Below are positions 24,792-35,956 of a stretch of DNA of 64,000 nt, piece after piece; the first letter of the stretch is position 1, and each line of letters starts with the position of its first letter. Source of the stretch: Selaginella tamariscina. Lineage: Eukaryota > Streptophyta > Lycopodiopsida > Selaginellales > Selaginellaceae. The DNA lies in assembly GCA_003024785.1 (NCBI GenBank), contig PUQB01000408.1, forward strand, positions 1 to 64,000, read 5' to 3'. The notes beneath the pieces are model-generated. The model worked only from the letters and a program-made list of their open reading frames with translations, was not told the origin of the DNA and searched no databases. The translations under genes were made by a program, and so were the position numbers.

Positions 24792-26924
24792 AGAGACAGA
24801 GACAGAGTAAACAATCTCATATATATAGTGTCAAGCTATATACCCCCCCCCCCACACACACACACACACACACACACACGGATAGTACAAAGGACAGCGA
24901 TGATAACCAATGCTCACAAGGGATAACTTCAAATAGTGACTCCTTACATTCTGAAGAACACTGCTTTACATGTACTGCAATCCAGGCATAACTATGCCTG
25001 ATTTTCATTGAATATCCACAGTCAGGAGTTGCACCAGGATTACTAGGCAACTGCCAATTTGTTCCCCTTTGTATGCATATCCACATTCCAATGGTGGCAT
25101 ACAGCATATATGTGTATATATGTATGTAACACATGCAATCGCACACACGCATATACATGTGGATATAACTATGTAGTATATTAATATGTGTACCTGTATG
25201 GGGGATAACTTAGCAGCATAGACGTCTTCAGCGAAGGTATAAGGCCAGTTATCACAAACCTTTAAAGAGACGCATTCCTCCATCTTTCTCCATTGCGTAC
25301 TATTTACCTTACGTTGAAGATACTTGAATAATCTTTATACATCTTAAACTTTATACCTTTCACCTTTTTGCCACCACCTATACATTGTGATCAATATATA
25401 TATGTATGTATACACATATACATATATACACATGCGATGTACGTATATTGCTATGTATTTATAAATGAATGATATACCTGGTAAACATGAACCCAAGCAC
25501 TGTGATGGCAAACAGCATTAGAAGAAGAGAAGACGTGATAAAAAATTGAATTTTCACAAAGTCCAGCCTGTTTACGAAAACTTGAATATATATCTATAAT
25601 GGATGTATGTATCCACACATACATACACACACAAGTGACAAACATATGTTATACATCTTATGTATATGTATGTACCTGTTAAACCATACACCAATAAAAC
25701 CAACATAAGCGTAATGCTGAAGAGAAATCCAATCAACATAACTCTACCCAATAACACGTTCAGGCATTCACTCTTCAACTTAGTTGCCAATCGACTCGTC
25801 ACTACAACAAACATATCAAACTGTGCGCACGTGTGCGTGTGCGTGTATATATGGTGTCTATGTACACACACACACACACGATTTACTTGTAAGTACTGGT
25901 ATTCCCATAAATAAACAGAATAAGTTGAGTCCCATGAGCATGAAAGTTGCCCAGTCTGTGGCTGCCTCGCCGTATGCCCAGCCTTGCTCCGTTCTCCATC
26001 CTGCCATCATTGTTAATACATTCTTTGCAACTCCTGTCTTTGCACCCGCCATTTTCTTCTCCCAGTCTTTCCCTGCAAAACAATATATACGTATGTATAT
26101 AAATGTGTATATCTGAGACATACAAGCGCAGATTATATACACGTAGCTACTAGATGAGTATATTATGTGTTAATGTACATATATTTATCATTCATACATA
26201 TAGACTATACGAAAGCATTCAAAAACGTCTCATCTATCTATAAAAATCTCTCTCTCTCTCACACACACACACACGCACACGCACACGCACGCACGCACAC
26301 AATACCTGCTGCTTTCATTTTTTTCTTCATGTCTTCCTTAAACACATGTCCCTTTGCATGCATCAAGGCTTTCATCTCATGTCCTCGTTCTCGCATTTTA
26401 GCCTTTAGCTCGTGTCCTCTTTCTCTCATTTAGTCGTGACCTCTTTCTCTCTTTTTTCCTTCAACTCATGACCTGTTAAAGAGAATTAGCTATGTATATG
26501 AATTATTTGTTGTATTGATACCTTTTTCTCGCATTTTCGCCTTAAACTCATCCGAATGCATTTCGCGCATCTGAAAGTAAATTCTTACTTTTGTGTGTGT
26601 GCGTGCGTGTGCGTTTATGTATATTATCATTACGTGTTCAAGTTGAGTATATATATAAATGTTTCACCTTTGCCTTCATTTTTTTTCTAAGTTCATTCCC
26701 CTTCGACTTCATCTTTGCCCTCATTTTTTCATCTTGGCCTAGAGTGAAGCACCTGTATCACAGTTTGTATAAATATTCAAATATATATGCACATATACAT
26801 GTATGTAGCGTGTGTGTGTGTCCGTACCTTTCTGCTTCATCTTGTCCTCCATTTTGTGGCCAGCCTTTTTGAGCATATCCTTGAATCCTCCAAAATGGTA
26901 ATGTTTTCCATGTTCTTTCTCCAT
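24190..26924 (-). CDS. unrecognised multi-exon membrane protein with Lys/Met/His-rich repeats
   Basis: Minus-strand start ATG at 26924-26922. Exons 26924-26828, 26738-26668, 26570-26522, 26472-26306, 26072-25887 and 25801-25676 follow GT-AG; the phases agree except inside 26472-26306, where the frame changes once. The N-terminal part is repetitive and charged: KAGHKMEDKMKQK, AKMKSKGNELRKKMKAK, MRERGHELKAKMRERGHEMK. Then come hydrophobic segments: FMLMGLNLFCLFMGIPVL, VMLIGFLFSITLMLVLLVYG and, in an exon at about 25573-25484, FFITSSLLLMLFAITVLGF. Further exons near 25.3-25.2, 25.08-24.9 and 24.35-24.2 kb continue with Cys/Trp-rich and basic segments (PEKVEEKKRRSVSLWTYTKK); the final stop is not fixed. 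I know no family with this layout. At least three membrane segments after a charged coiled or helical N terminus. Confidence 0.5.
24400..24800. repeat. minisatellite inside an intron, unit about 125 bases
   Basis: Four units of (GT)n-(GA)n-GGTGCTTTAGGTATATATATAAGACATACCAATG(T/C)ACCTGATATAT-...-GGTATAATT. It lies between two exon-like parts of the minus-strand membrane-protein gene. Confidence 0.75.
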
Positions 26925-27183
26925 GTTTAAAAACTCCACCCAGTTTAAGATGGTGGTGATGATGTTTTTTGTGTTTCTTTGGAGCCATGACAATCTGCAT
27001 ATAAACATGCATATACACACATATATACACACGTGCTTTGCTTGTTACACAAATATTTCAGTCCCAAATATCTACATATACATATATACATACATATACA
27101 AGTAAATATAATCTATATGTATACTTCTTCCTGTGTCTATATAAGTCTTTAACAGAAAGCATATAAATAGATACACACTTAAA

Positions 27184-27453
27184 AGGAAGGGGAAAATTAT
27201 CAAACTGACCCTCTAGTTTTGAATAATTATCAAATTGACCTTGGCTTACACATTACCACACACACATGCAATGTTATATATTTAGCATTAAACAATATAT
27301 TTATCATTTGTGTTATATATTTTAGCTTTAAACAATATGCATGTGTGTGTTAGTTATTATTAAGGTGATTAATGACTCAAGGTCAGTTTGATAAATTTTC
27401 AGAACTAGAGGGTCAATTTGATAATTTGATAAAGGTCAGTTTGATAATTTTCG
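27184..27453. mobile_element. MITE-like element with long inverted ends
   Basis: The two ends are inverted copies over about 50-70 bases (AAAATTATCAAACTGACC at the left, GGTCAGTTTGATAATTTT at the right, both followed by a second ATCAAATTGACC-type unit). CTTAAA at 27178-27183 and 27454-27459 is a likely target duplication. There is no coding capacity, so it is a non-autonomous DNA transposon copy. Confidence 0.6.
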
Positions 27454-27759
27454 CTTAAAGAAATACACACACATCGTCACACATGGGCGTAGATGCTTAC
27501 GCCTATCTTTCTCTGGAAGCCCTTACCTCCTAATGTAATGTTTAAGAAGGTATATTCTGTAAAAGCAAGCACTTAAGTAAAATATTAAACACACCACACA
27601 CACACACACAGACACAGCACAAATAATACTTACATTGCAATAGCATTGGCTTGCCTATAAGACCAATCCACCAATAGCCAATTTGCCCTAAAATTTATAA
27701 TAATTTAAAAAACAGTTGACCTAAACAGAGCTCTCTGTTTTTAGGGTTCTTGGGTGGCT

Positions 27760-27907
27760 ATGGCGAAGGGGAAGAAGACGGGGCGCATTCTGATCAGGTT
27801 GATCTCTGCAGCTAACACAGGATTCTTCTACACGTAAGACGTCGCACAAGATCGAGCTTGTTAAGTATGATCCAAGGGTGAATAAGCATGTTCTCTTCAC
27901 TAAATGA
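27760..27907 (+). CDS. mitochondrial ribosomal protein bL33m, frame broken once
   Basis: bL33 is a small protein of the large (mito)ribosomal subunit. The reading MAKGKKTGRILIRLISAANT, GFFYT, then KTSHKIELVKYDPRVNKHVLFT, matches the whole bL33m length of about 50 residues and ends in TGA. Between FFYT and KTSHK (near 27834) one extra base changes the frame. The rest is well conserved, so this could be an assembly error, a recent pseudogene or a retrocopy (no intron). The sequence CACGTAAGA at the change looks like a donor site, but no matching acceptor restores the frame. Other copies in the genome must exist if this one is dead. Confidence 0.7.
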
Positions 27908-27929
27908 AATGATGCTTTCACACATGTAA

Positions 27930-28010
27930 GCTTCTTTTTATAGGTACATTCTATTAAATTATATATATGTTCTTCTATGAGGCATAAGACGTGAATTAAC
28001 ACCACACAAG

Positions 28011-28046
<36 letters not shown>

Positions 28047-29560
28047 TTTTGAGAATTACACAAACACCAAATTTGTCTCTGAACATATATTTTGGAATAT
28101 TTTTAATGAAATTATTACGTTATGCCATGACTATGGTCGACTTTAAAAAGCAAATAAAATATTAATAATAGCTCATTGAAAGCTGTATAATATTTATATT
28201 TATATCAAATATTTAAAAATCAGGTTATTCTTATTATCACATTTTAGTTTTATATAATTATAAACATATATAATATATCATATTAAGGTTTTAAAAGCTC
28301 AGTTCCAAAATATTATACATATACATATATTTATATTATGAACTCAAATAGTGAAGTACCATATGTGTTTAAGCCCCTTTATACAAAATACACCATATTA
28401 TTCATATATTATGACACCTAAGATATTATTAAATCTATACTAAGGTTATTTCAAATTAATGATTAAGATTTCATTATAAAAGTAAGGTGAAAAAAAATAG
28501 AATGATAATATTATTGGGGTGGGGGGAATAAATGATTATTTAAAAACTAAGTACGTAATAAAGTTTACGGTAAAATAAATACAAATACAAACATATACAT
28601 ATATCAACTAGTTATACATATGTATATATCTATAGTACATAGTATTTACATTATAAATAATTATCAGACTTTGTGAGGCGCAAGAATAATATTCTTAGCA
28701 GAATTTAATATTTTTGAGGTGGTGAATGTGGACACTTAGTCCTATAGAATGCAAAGAATATACTAAAATTTATTCGAAATGTATGGTTCAGATTAACCTG
28801 AAGTAATAATAATATACTTAGCGATCAAGATCATCCGTATGATTAAACTTTTCTTTTTAAGTTACATATAAATTATATTTAATATTAAAGTATTAAATTA
28901 TTATTTATGAGAAATAAAACACATAGGAAAATAAATCATATATGTATACATAAATAAGATTATGCTTATGTATATGTATAGCAAGTTCTTAATATTTATA
29001 TTTAATTATAATTTTTTATAAATATAAGCACACGTGTATATAATATTTTTCTATTTATATTTTTAATTCTCAATTTACTATTATTATTAAATAATAATGT
29101 TGAACATAAATATATATTTATTATATATTTGTGTTCTATTAATACTCCTTTCAGCATTGTTTTGGAATGTTTTAAAGCCAGTTTTTTAACTTTAAAGAGC
29201 AGATTAATTATTGAAAATTTGGTATGTAGCCGGAAATATGCAATAATAAGACCGGACCGTAAGTTACCCACCCCTCACATTTCCGGCATATTTATTACAT
29301 TAATTAACCCCGTTTGACCACTAAGTTAATTTAAGGGCTAGTGCGAAACAACCCGGTTATGTATATAGTGCAATAATGTATATTGTGTGCGTATATATTG
29401 AAGTCATATAATTGGTGCAGATTTAATATTTTTAAAAAATATTCGATATAGTTTAGCATGTTTATTCCTTAATATACATGATATGTAAGTTTATGTATAT
29501 AAATATAACCTTACACGTACAATATGATATAAATATATTTAAAACTCTGCGTTTTAGGGC
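27930..29560. other. AT-rich intergenic DNA, no gene seen
   Basis: CT/CA tract at 28013-28046, then AT-rich sequence. Nothing coding is supported. Confidence 0.6.
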
Positions 29561-29586
29561 AGATTAGGGTTTATTGATCTGCAGAT

Positions 29587-31190
29587 ATGGGTTTCCCAGC
29601 GGCGAGCGTTCTGGTGAACCGGCGAGTGGATCTTGTGGCTGCAGGGGGCGAGCGCCTTGCGCTGGTCGCACATCTCCGCGAGGAGCTGGAAGCGGCAAGA
29701 AATGGTTCGGATCGTTCCGCAGAAGCAGAAGCTGAAATCAAGTACTTGAAAGCGGTAGAGGAGGCCCGTGAGGTGCTGTTCGACAGAAATGAGGAGGTGA
29801 CAAAGCTGATCAAGCTATTGTGCATGGATCCAATCTCGCCCATCCTCGTCCTCGGCCCCAAGGACACAGGTAAGAGCATGGTGCTGAAGCATGTCCAAGC
29901 GCTCTGTGAGAATCTGGTTCCCGTTTCCTCTTGGACCTGAGGGCGTCAGAGTTCCTCACACCCGACGCATTCGCAGCAGAGATGAAGGCGCGCCTTACTG
30001 GCTGGCTTGACGTTGTTTTCGAGCTCATGGGGAGTCTGCAAGCCGAAGGTGTCAAAGGGGAACACCTTTTTCGGAAGTATGATAGCGGAAGTGCGAACGA
30101 AGGTGTCACCTAAGAAGGCTTATGATGTATTCCGTAAGGCAGTGGAGAGAGCTTCCGGCCTGTCGCAGGTGATTTCTTGCTTCTCTAAGTTCCTGGTCGA
30201 GGACCCGACTGTAGGCGCGGTGCTCATAATTGACGAGACCGACTGCCTCAAGAGCTGGGAGAAAGACTTCTCGACAGACCTCAAGGGCTACTCGAGTTCT
30301 TCACATGGCTACGAAGCAGCAGCGGCGCGCTCGCGTTATTCTTTTGTCGTCAGACGATTTCTTCCGGTCTTGGCTTCATGATCAAGCAACGCTCCAGTAC
30401 CGTATCGTCGGCGTGGGAAACTTTGACGAAGCTGCGGCTAAGGAGTTCTTTGCCAACTACTGTTTCTTCGGGATCAGTCCCCAAGAACCTTGGGAGGACA
30501 AATGGAGCGACATATTTTCAGCTACTGGTACGCTTTGTTTAGTTTAGCTCCTGATTGATTGATGGCTGACTTATTTCAGGTGGATCTCCAAGCCAGCTGA
30601 GGCTGGTTGCTCAGCTGGCTTGTGATATGCCGTGGAAACAGCAGTACTGTCGCTGGTCATCGATGCTGTCAACATTGGTGGAGAACACTGTCTCCAAGTT
30701 TTCGAGCGAGGATCGGGTGGAGATACTGAAAGCTATGAGCTTGTGGTGCAGAAGAATGGATTCGTGTACAAGAATGAATGGAGAAGACGGTGCGGAGGGA
30801 TGTGGTGCTGAAGATGGTGGAGGACAACATATTTCACCTGCGCTACTGCACACCTGCGGTGGCATACTCGGATGTCGATCCTGGTGAGCTGTATGGCAAT
30901 TACATCATGCCTTTCAGGCCTCCGTATTTGGAAGCAATGAGGCGATTTGTAAAAGCCAACGAGGGATGAGAGGCAGCTTTGTTGTACCCGCCCAAACTGT
31001 TCCAGATTTTTTGGAGGAAAAGCTTACAGGTAGGAAAGACACACACATACACACACACACCACGCTACGCACGCACGCACGCACAAGACACAGCTTCACA
31101 CGTATTGATTTGCAGAAAGTCCACTTCCGTCTTCAGTTGATATCCAGCCTTTTCTGCAGGAGCACAGTCCTCTGGCCGGTCTTGTATTCA
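29587..31190 (+). pseudogene. P-loop ATPase-like gene, frames broken
   Basis: A GC-rich island starting with a good ATG at 29587. Order of parts: an alpha-helical N terminus with AAREVLFDRNEEVTKLIKLL-like wording, Walker A GPKDTGKSM near 29850-29880, a helical middle (SPKKAYDVFRKAVERASGL), Walker B VGAVLIIDETD near 30211-30243, then FFRSWLHDQATLQYRIVGVG and, after a small intron near 30530-30580, QLRLVAQLACDMPW. Later frames give VLKMVEDNIFHLRY and FRPPYLEAMRRFVKANEG. The layout recalls AAA/STAND-like ATPases, including the ATPase core of trypanosome RHS proteins, but that is weak. The reading frame changes near 29930, 30090-30110, 30290-30310 and 30740-30780. These may be consensus errors or true decay. 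The substrate is unknown. Confidence 0.55.
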
Positions 31191-31541
31191 TGTGTGTGTG
31201 TGTGTGAGAGAGAGGGAGAGAGAGTTTTGCAATTTAATAAAATAATAGTATTATAGAAACATTGGAGCGTGAGGCAGCAAAATGTTCGTCTACGTAGCAC
31301 GCGCACACGCGCACATACACTTAGCAAAATGTACCATGAGTAAGAAGGAATGTTGCAAAGCCCCAGAAACAGTGTGTTACAAGTAGAAGTGTCTTTTACT
31401 ATTCTGTTAAGGAATAACACAGAATCCCAGACATAAACATCAGCTTTCTTTGGGGAGTCACAAGCATACAGTATGAAATAAAATAATACATTATGAAATA
31501 AAATACTTATAAGCTTCACCTTGTGGCTTTAACGTTAATTT

Positions 31542-31840
31542 TTAACTAACTCTAGACAGAACCTGATGTACAATTGCAGTACCAGCCTTCATGCCATCCA
31601 CAGCTGCACTGACAATGCCACCTGCATAACCGGCTCCTTCACCGATGGGATACAATCCCCTCATTGATGTACTCTCAAAAGTATCTGGATTTCTCACTGG
31701 AGTTTCATTTTAGCATATGTAAGTATGCATACATACCTGTGGTCTGTATGGTTGTGTGTGTGTGATATAGAGAACCATTTGTCAGTACCTCCACCCCATG
31801 GAGAAGTGCACGGTTTGTCGATGAATCAGGCATCTGTTCA
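31542..31840 (-). CDS. last exons of a PDE327-like FAD-dependent oxidoreductase
   Basis: The minus strand encodes PVRNPDTFESTSMRGLYPIG, EGAGYAGGIVSAAVDGMKAG, TAIVHQVLSRVS and TAA at 31542-31544. This is the characteristic C-terminal FAD-binding block of the plant FAD/NAD(P)-binding oxidoreductases related to Arabidopsis PDE327 (plastid-linked) and their bacterial relatives. A further exon at about 31839-31792 encodes NRALLHGVE before a GTACTG donor, which also fits the family order, although the join phase is not clean. The rest of the roughly 600-residue protein is not seen upstream, so either very long introns or truncation. Confidence 0.65.
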
Positions 31841-31849
31841 TTATTCAAT

Positions 31850-32274
31850 TATTTCTGGAGCATTTATTTATTAACTATTTTTCTAGAAAATTCTTTAATG
31901 TATAATTTTCAAAACTATATGGGCTAAACTAATTAATAATAATGCTAGAGTGCTATTTATATCATGTAGTTAATAAAATATATAATATATGCCATTAATA
32001 CTGGAAAGTCGTTTACAGTAGTGATGGCTCCAGTGGGACGATTATGTAATACTGCAATGATAATTAATTAATAAATACTCAAAATCAAGGAAAAACATAT
32101 ACCAAATCTTGTATACGTATGAAATACATTAATTTTGATAAAATCATTAAAATAATTAACTTAATTAAGTATGATTAATGGAGGGAACTTAAAAAATTTC
32201 ATAATAGAGACATGTATATAACATATGTGTGTATTCATATACGTGTATGTCATCCGACATACTTGGATTGTTCA

Positions 32275-32305
<31 letters not shown>

Positions 32306-34500
32306 GCACTCACGTCCTTTGGCAAGTACCACGTACACACATAGACATACACAGACTTGTGTTTACACTATACACACTCACACACGCACGCATATAGAAA
32401 TATGTTGATAATAAGAAATGTGCGCGTGTGTGTCTACATTTCTATTTATCTATCTATCTATCTATGTGGGTGTACATACTTGTGTCTAGTAACAAAAGCG
32501 ATGTGGGTATGTATATATATTTATGATTGGGATAATTAATATAATTTGATCATTATATATGTTAATGTTATGGTAATCCTGTACAATAATGTGTATATGT
32601 GTATACATATGTGTGCCCCTCGCATGACATGCAAATCAAACTACGAAGTGTTAATAAATTTTCTCATTTTGCCTAATAGAATTTAGATATAATTAGTATA
32701 TACAAATGTGATTTTAAACACAATTTGGGCTGTATATATTTAGAATATACTATATTATTATCACTGTATAAATTTGATAACTTTTTACATTGTGTATATT
32801 ATTTCAAATATTCAAAGATAAATATCTCAAATTTATAATTGAAAATATAGTCAAAATTATTAATTTATATCATGACTGTGAGACAAATGTCTGTAACAAT
32901 ATTTAATTAATTATTGTAGAACTTTCTTAATTTTACCATCTTTAGGGCCACCTAGTACTTTGCTAGATGTTTTTAAACTTTCTCAAACATTAGTTTATAG
33001 AATATTCTTGTTTTTTCAAGTATTTTAAAAACACTCCTGTACTATAGAACTTAATTAATTAATTTATAAATTATATTTACATAGTTACAGTGGTTCAGGC
33101 GTATGCTGAACCACAATGGTCTCATTATGAAGCGGCCATTGTATTATTGTAGTATGTTGCAATAAATATGGGACTTAATTTTTTTGTTATTGAAGCTAGT
33201 ATTGTGGTGAATTTGTTTTTTAAAATTAATAAGCAGTTAAGTAAAGAATTCTAAATATAATTATCTTGTTTACCTTATAGTTTTAATTTTATTTAAAACA
33301 TATCTAAAGTCACTATTTTATGAACCTAATACACTTGTGTAACTTCTTATTCTCATGTCACTTTGAAGGTCACCTTCTAATCCATTGCTCATTGTCGTCC
33401 ACAAATTTTATTGATAAACTAGTTAAAACTTATACTACATTTGTATTATACATATTCCAAGCCTTTACCATGTCTATAAAAACCTGATTGGTATCTTAGC
33501 AAAAACTAAGTGCACATTATAATTTATAACTTTCTTATAATACATGTGTGTACTCATGTCTAGTTGCACTACTCCATAATAGTCTTTAACATTTCCCTCA
33601 CATTGTTTTTGATAACACTAATCAAGTCTGTATATATTTGCCCAATTTATTACGTTTACATATGTTCTTATTATTTAAACTAACGCAATTAATTGCTTAC
33701 CTAATCCTTTATTCTTCTTTTTTTTATGTTGTCCCTCTCCCTTATGTTTTATTTTTTTATGCGTTAAACACTTACTTATTATTAGAGTAATAATATCCTT
33801 TAACTTTGGAGTCACATGTATCACAAACAATGTAATCCAACTAGCATAAATAATTATCAACTTCATAAAATGTCAATCCTTTAGCCTATATGTTCCAAAT
33901 CCAAGGTCTTTTATCATGATGTCAAAGTGACATAATTTCTTAGTTAACATTTTTCATAATCACATATTATGAAAAAATAATCAATTCAATACCTTAATCC
34001 AAAGAAATTTGTGCTTTTTAAAATTTATGTGTTGAGCTACATTTTAAAATTCATTATCTAGTAGTACTTGAACTTAAGTAGTATTACACAAATGAATTTT
34101 GAAACTTAAGTTACAATGTTAAATTTTCTTCAATTAGTACCACTTAAGTTCAAGTGATATAAATTAAAGAAAATGTGACACTATAGCATAGTAAAATATT
34201 ATGTAATTTAATTGAAATAGTATAAACGCACGTTGTAACTAAAGTAGGCATGATACGTGAAAATGGGAATATAAAATAAATTACTAATTAATACTTAAGT
34301 TTTAATTATTAATTAATCATTTAATTAATATGTAATTAAGCCTTAAATATTAATTAATTAATTAATTAATCCTTCAATAACCTTACTTAGTAAGGAATAT
34401 TCCTAAAATATCTTAGAATATTCATATTATTCTAAAAATAGTTTACAATAATGAAGAAATACTATCAAACATAATTACAAATGAAATCATTTTCTTATCA
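31850..34500. other. AT-rich DNA with a CT/CA tract, no gene seen
   Basis: CT/CA tract at 32273-32308, (ATCT)n near 32448-32464, otherwise AT-rich. A short piece at 31990-32060 is of balanced composition but cannot be assigned. Could be introns of the FAD oxidoreductase gene. Confidence 0.5.
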
Positions 34501-34513
34501 ACATGTTAATTTT

Positions 34514-35889
34514 TTATAAATACTTTCTTCCTATCATACAAGAAATCTTCTTCATTTTGTCTAAATCATCACTCTCCGGATTAATCAAATCATTTTGGTC
34601 AATATCTTGATGTTGTTGCCACCACTTAACACTCTCACGAATGCAATTGGGAGTTGCCATCCTTGTTAATACATAAGATGTGATAAGAGAAGGTCTGCAT
34701 AAAGGCTCATCTAAAAACTGACGTTCCTTAAGAATAATATTATAAAGCGCCCGGTTGCTATCCTTCATTTTATAAAATTCAAATCACGAGAAAGAAAAGC
34801 TTCAGGAAATGTATGATACGGTGGATACTGCTCACAAAAATTTTCGAGATTCTTCTTTCTGAGGCACGTATCCAAGTAGTTCACTAGCTCATCCATGATA
34901 TCGGTATCAGAATATGGATCGAAAGTGATTGGATGAATACAAGCAATGTTTTGGTTGAGCATAGCCTTCTGAGGAGAGTCGTCTACACTAACATCTGTGC
35001 GTTCTTCATTATCCTTAAGCGACTGATCTCCCCATGAGTCCCAATTATTCTTTCATTCTTGAAGAAGTATGGCTTGCTTTCCTTTCTTATATTGTGAAAT
35101 TCGAGAGGTTTATAACATATTCGCTGGTCAAAAATCCAATCTTTACGAATCACCTCTTCTGCAACACTACAATGTTTCTTAAGCAAATTCAACAGCGGTG
35201 TTAAGTTATGAATCTGCATGCATGACCAAATCCCCACAAGCGCACCCATCTCCTTAAGCTTTTGAAAGAGACGATCCAACCCTGGACGAAAAATAATATC
35301 ATATCGAAATTTACCATGACAAGGAATGAAATCTCCTTGTTTGATTTCTTTTTTCCTATCCTCGGGCCTTTGTCGATGAAGCAGAACACCATTGACATCC
35401 AACAACACAATATGGCCATGAGTAACATGAGATAGCGTTGCCTCTTGAATACTTTGCAAATCACTTGTTTGCTCCCTTTCACATTTATCCGTTGCCACTA
35501 TCTCGTTGCCTATCCCTTCATCATTTAATTGTACATCATCCTTACAAGATTCAGATATTGCATGCGCTGAAGAAATTGATTTCGGAACTGAAGCCAATAA
35601 AAATGATGATGAAAAAACTGAAGTGGCCCCCATGGTAACGATGTTTTGAGCTGCATTATTATCCATTTCCTGCATGAACTCTGTCATTCTGACATGTGGC
35701 ACAAGAAATTGTCGCCAAACCCCTCTCTTACCTCATGCCAATGCTGAAAATCCATGTTCTCAATTGTTTCATTACATCTGCAAAATGATAATTAGCTGAC
35801 CTTAAAATTATCAAGGTATATTATTTACCTTGTTAATGTGTGACCCATGTTTGAACTAAAAGCTTCATTAATCCTTGAGAATTTATTTT
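34514..35889 (-). CDS. FCP1/NIF-type HAD phosphatase domain, possibly the C-terminal part of the ParB-methyltransferase gene
   Basis: FCP1/SCP-like proteins are Asp-based phosphatases, several of which act on RNA polymerase II tails. Exon 35889-35829 and exon 35777-onward encode an N-terminal linker, then HIVLLDVNGVLLHRQRPED (plant-type DxNG variant of the DxDx(T/V) loop), KFRYDIIFRPGLDRLFQKL, GALVGIWSCM, and after one frame change near 35050, WDSWGDQSL and VDDSPQKAMLNQNIACIHP, the third motif. It continues to LVNYLDTCLRKKN and, after another frame change or a stop near 34767, a tail ending at 34514. The second Asp of the first loop is replaced by Asn, so catalysis is uncertain. The first exon begins at an acceptor only about 68 bases from the neighbour's stop and joins it in frame when a GTAATA donor at 35991 is used; see the fusion finding. 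Confidence 0.68.
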
Positions 35890-35956
35890 CTGTACAAATA
35901 TAAACGAAATATACAAAAATGCCTTATGTTACACTCATTTACAACTATTCGTCACT

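Noticed and set aside
26758-27030. MAPKKHKKHHHHH-starting frame as the true N terminus of the membrane protein
   Set aside because: The other frame, starting at 26924, carries the same KxKGHxM repeat as the next exons and joins them in phase.
34400-34440. Third copy of the HSE-like repeat
   Set aside because: It has GAATATTC-like words but lacks the GTCGGC and GCCTCC parts, so it may be chance in AT-rich DNA.
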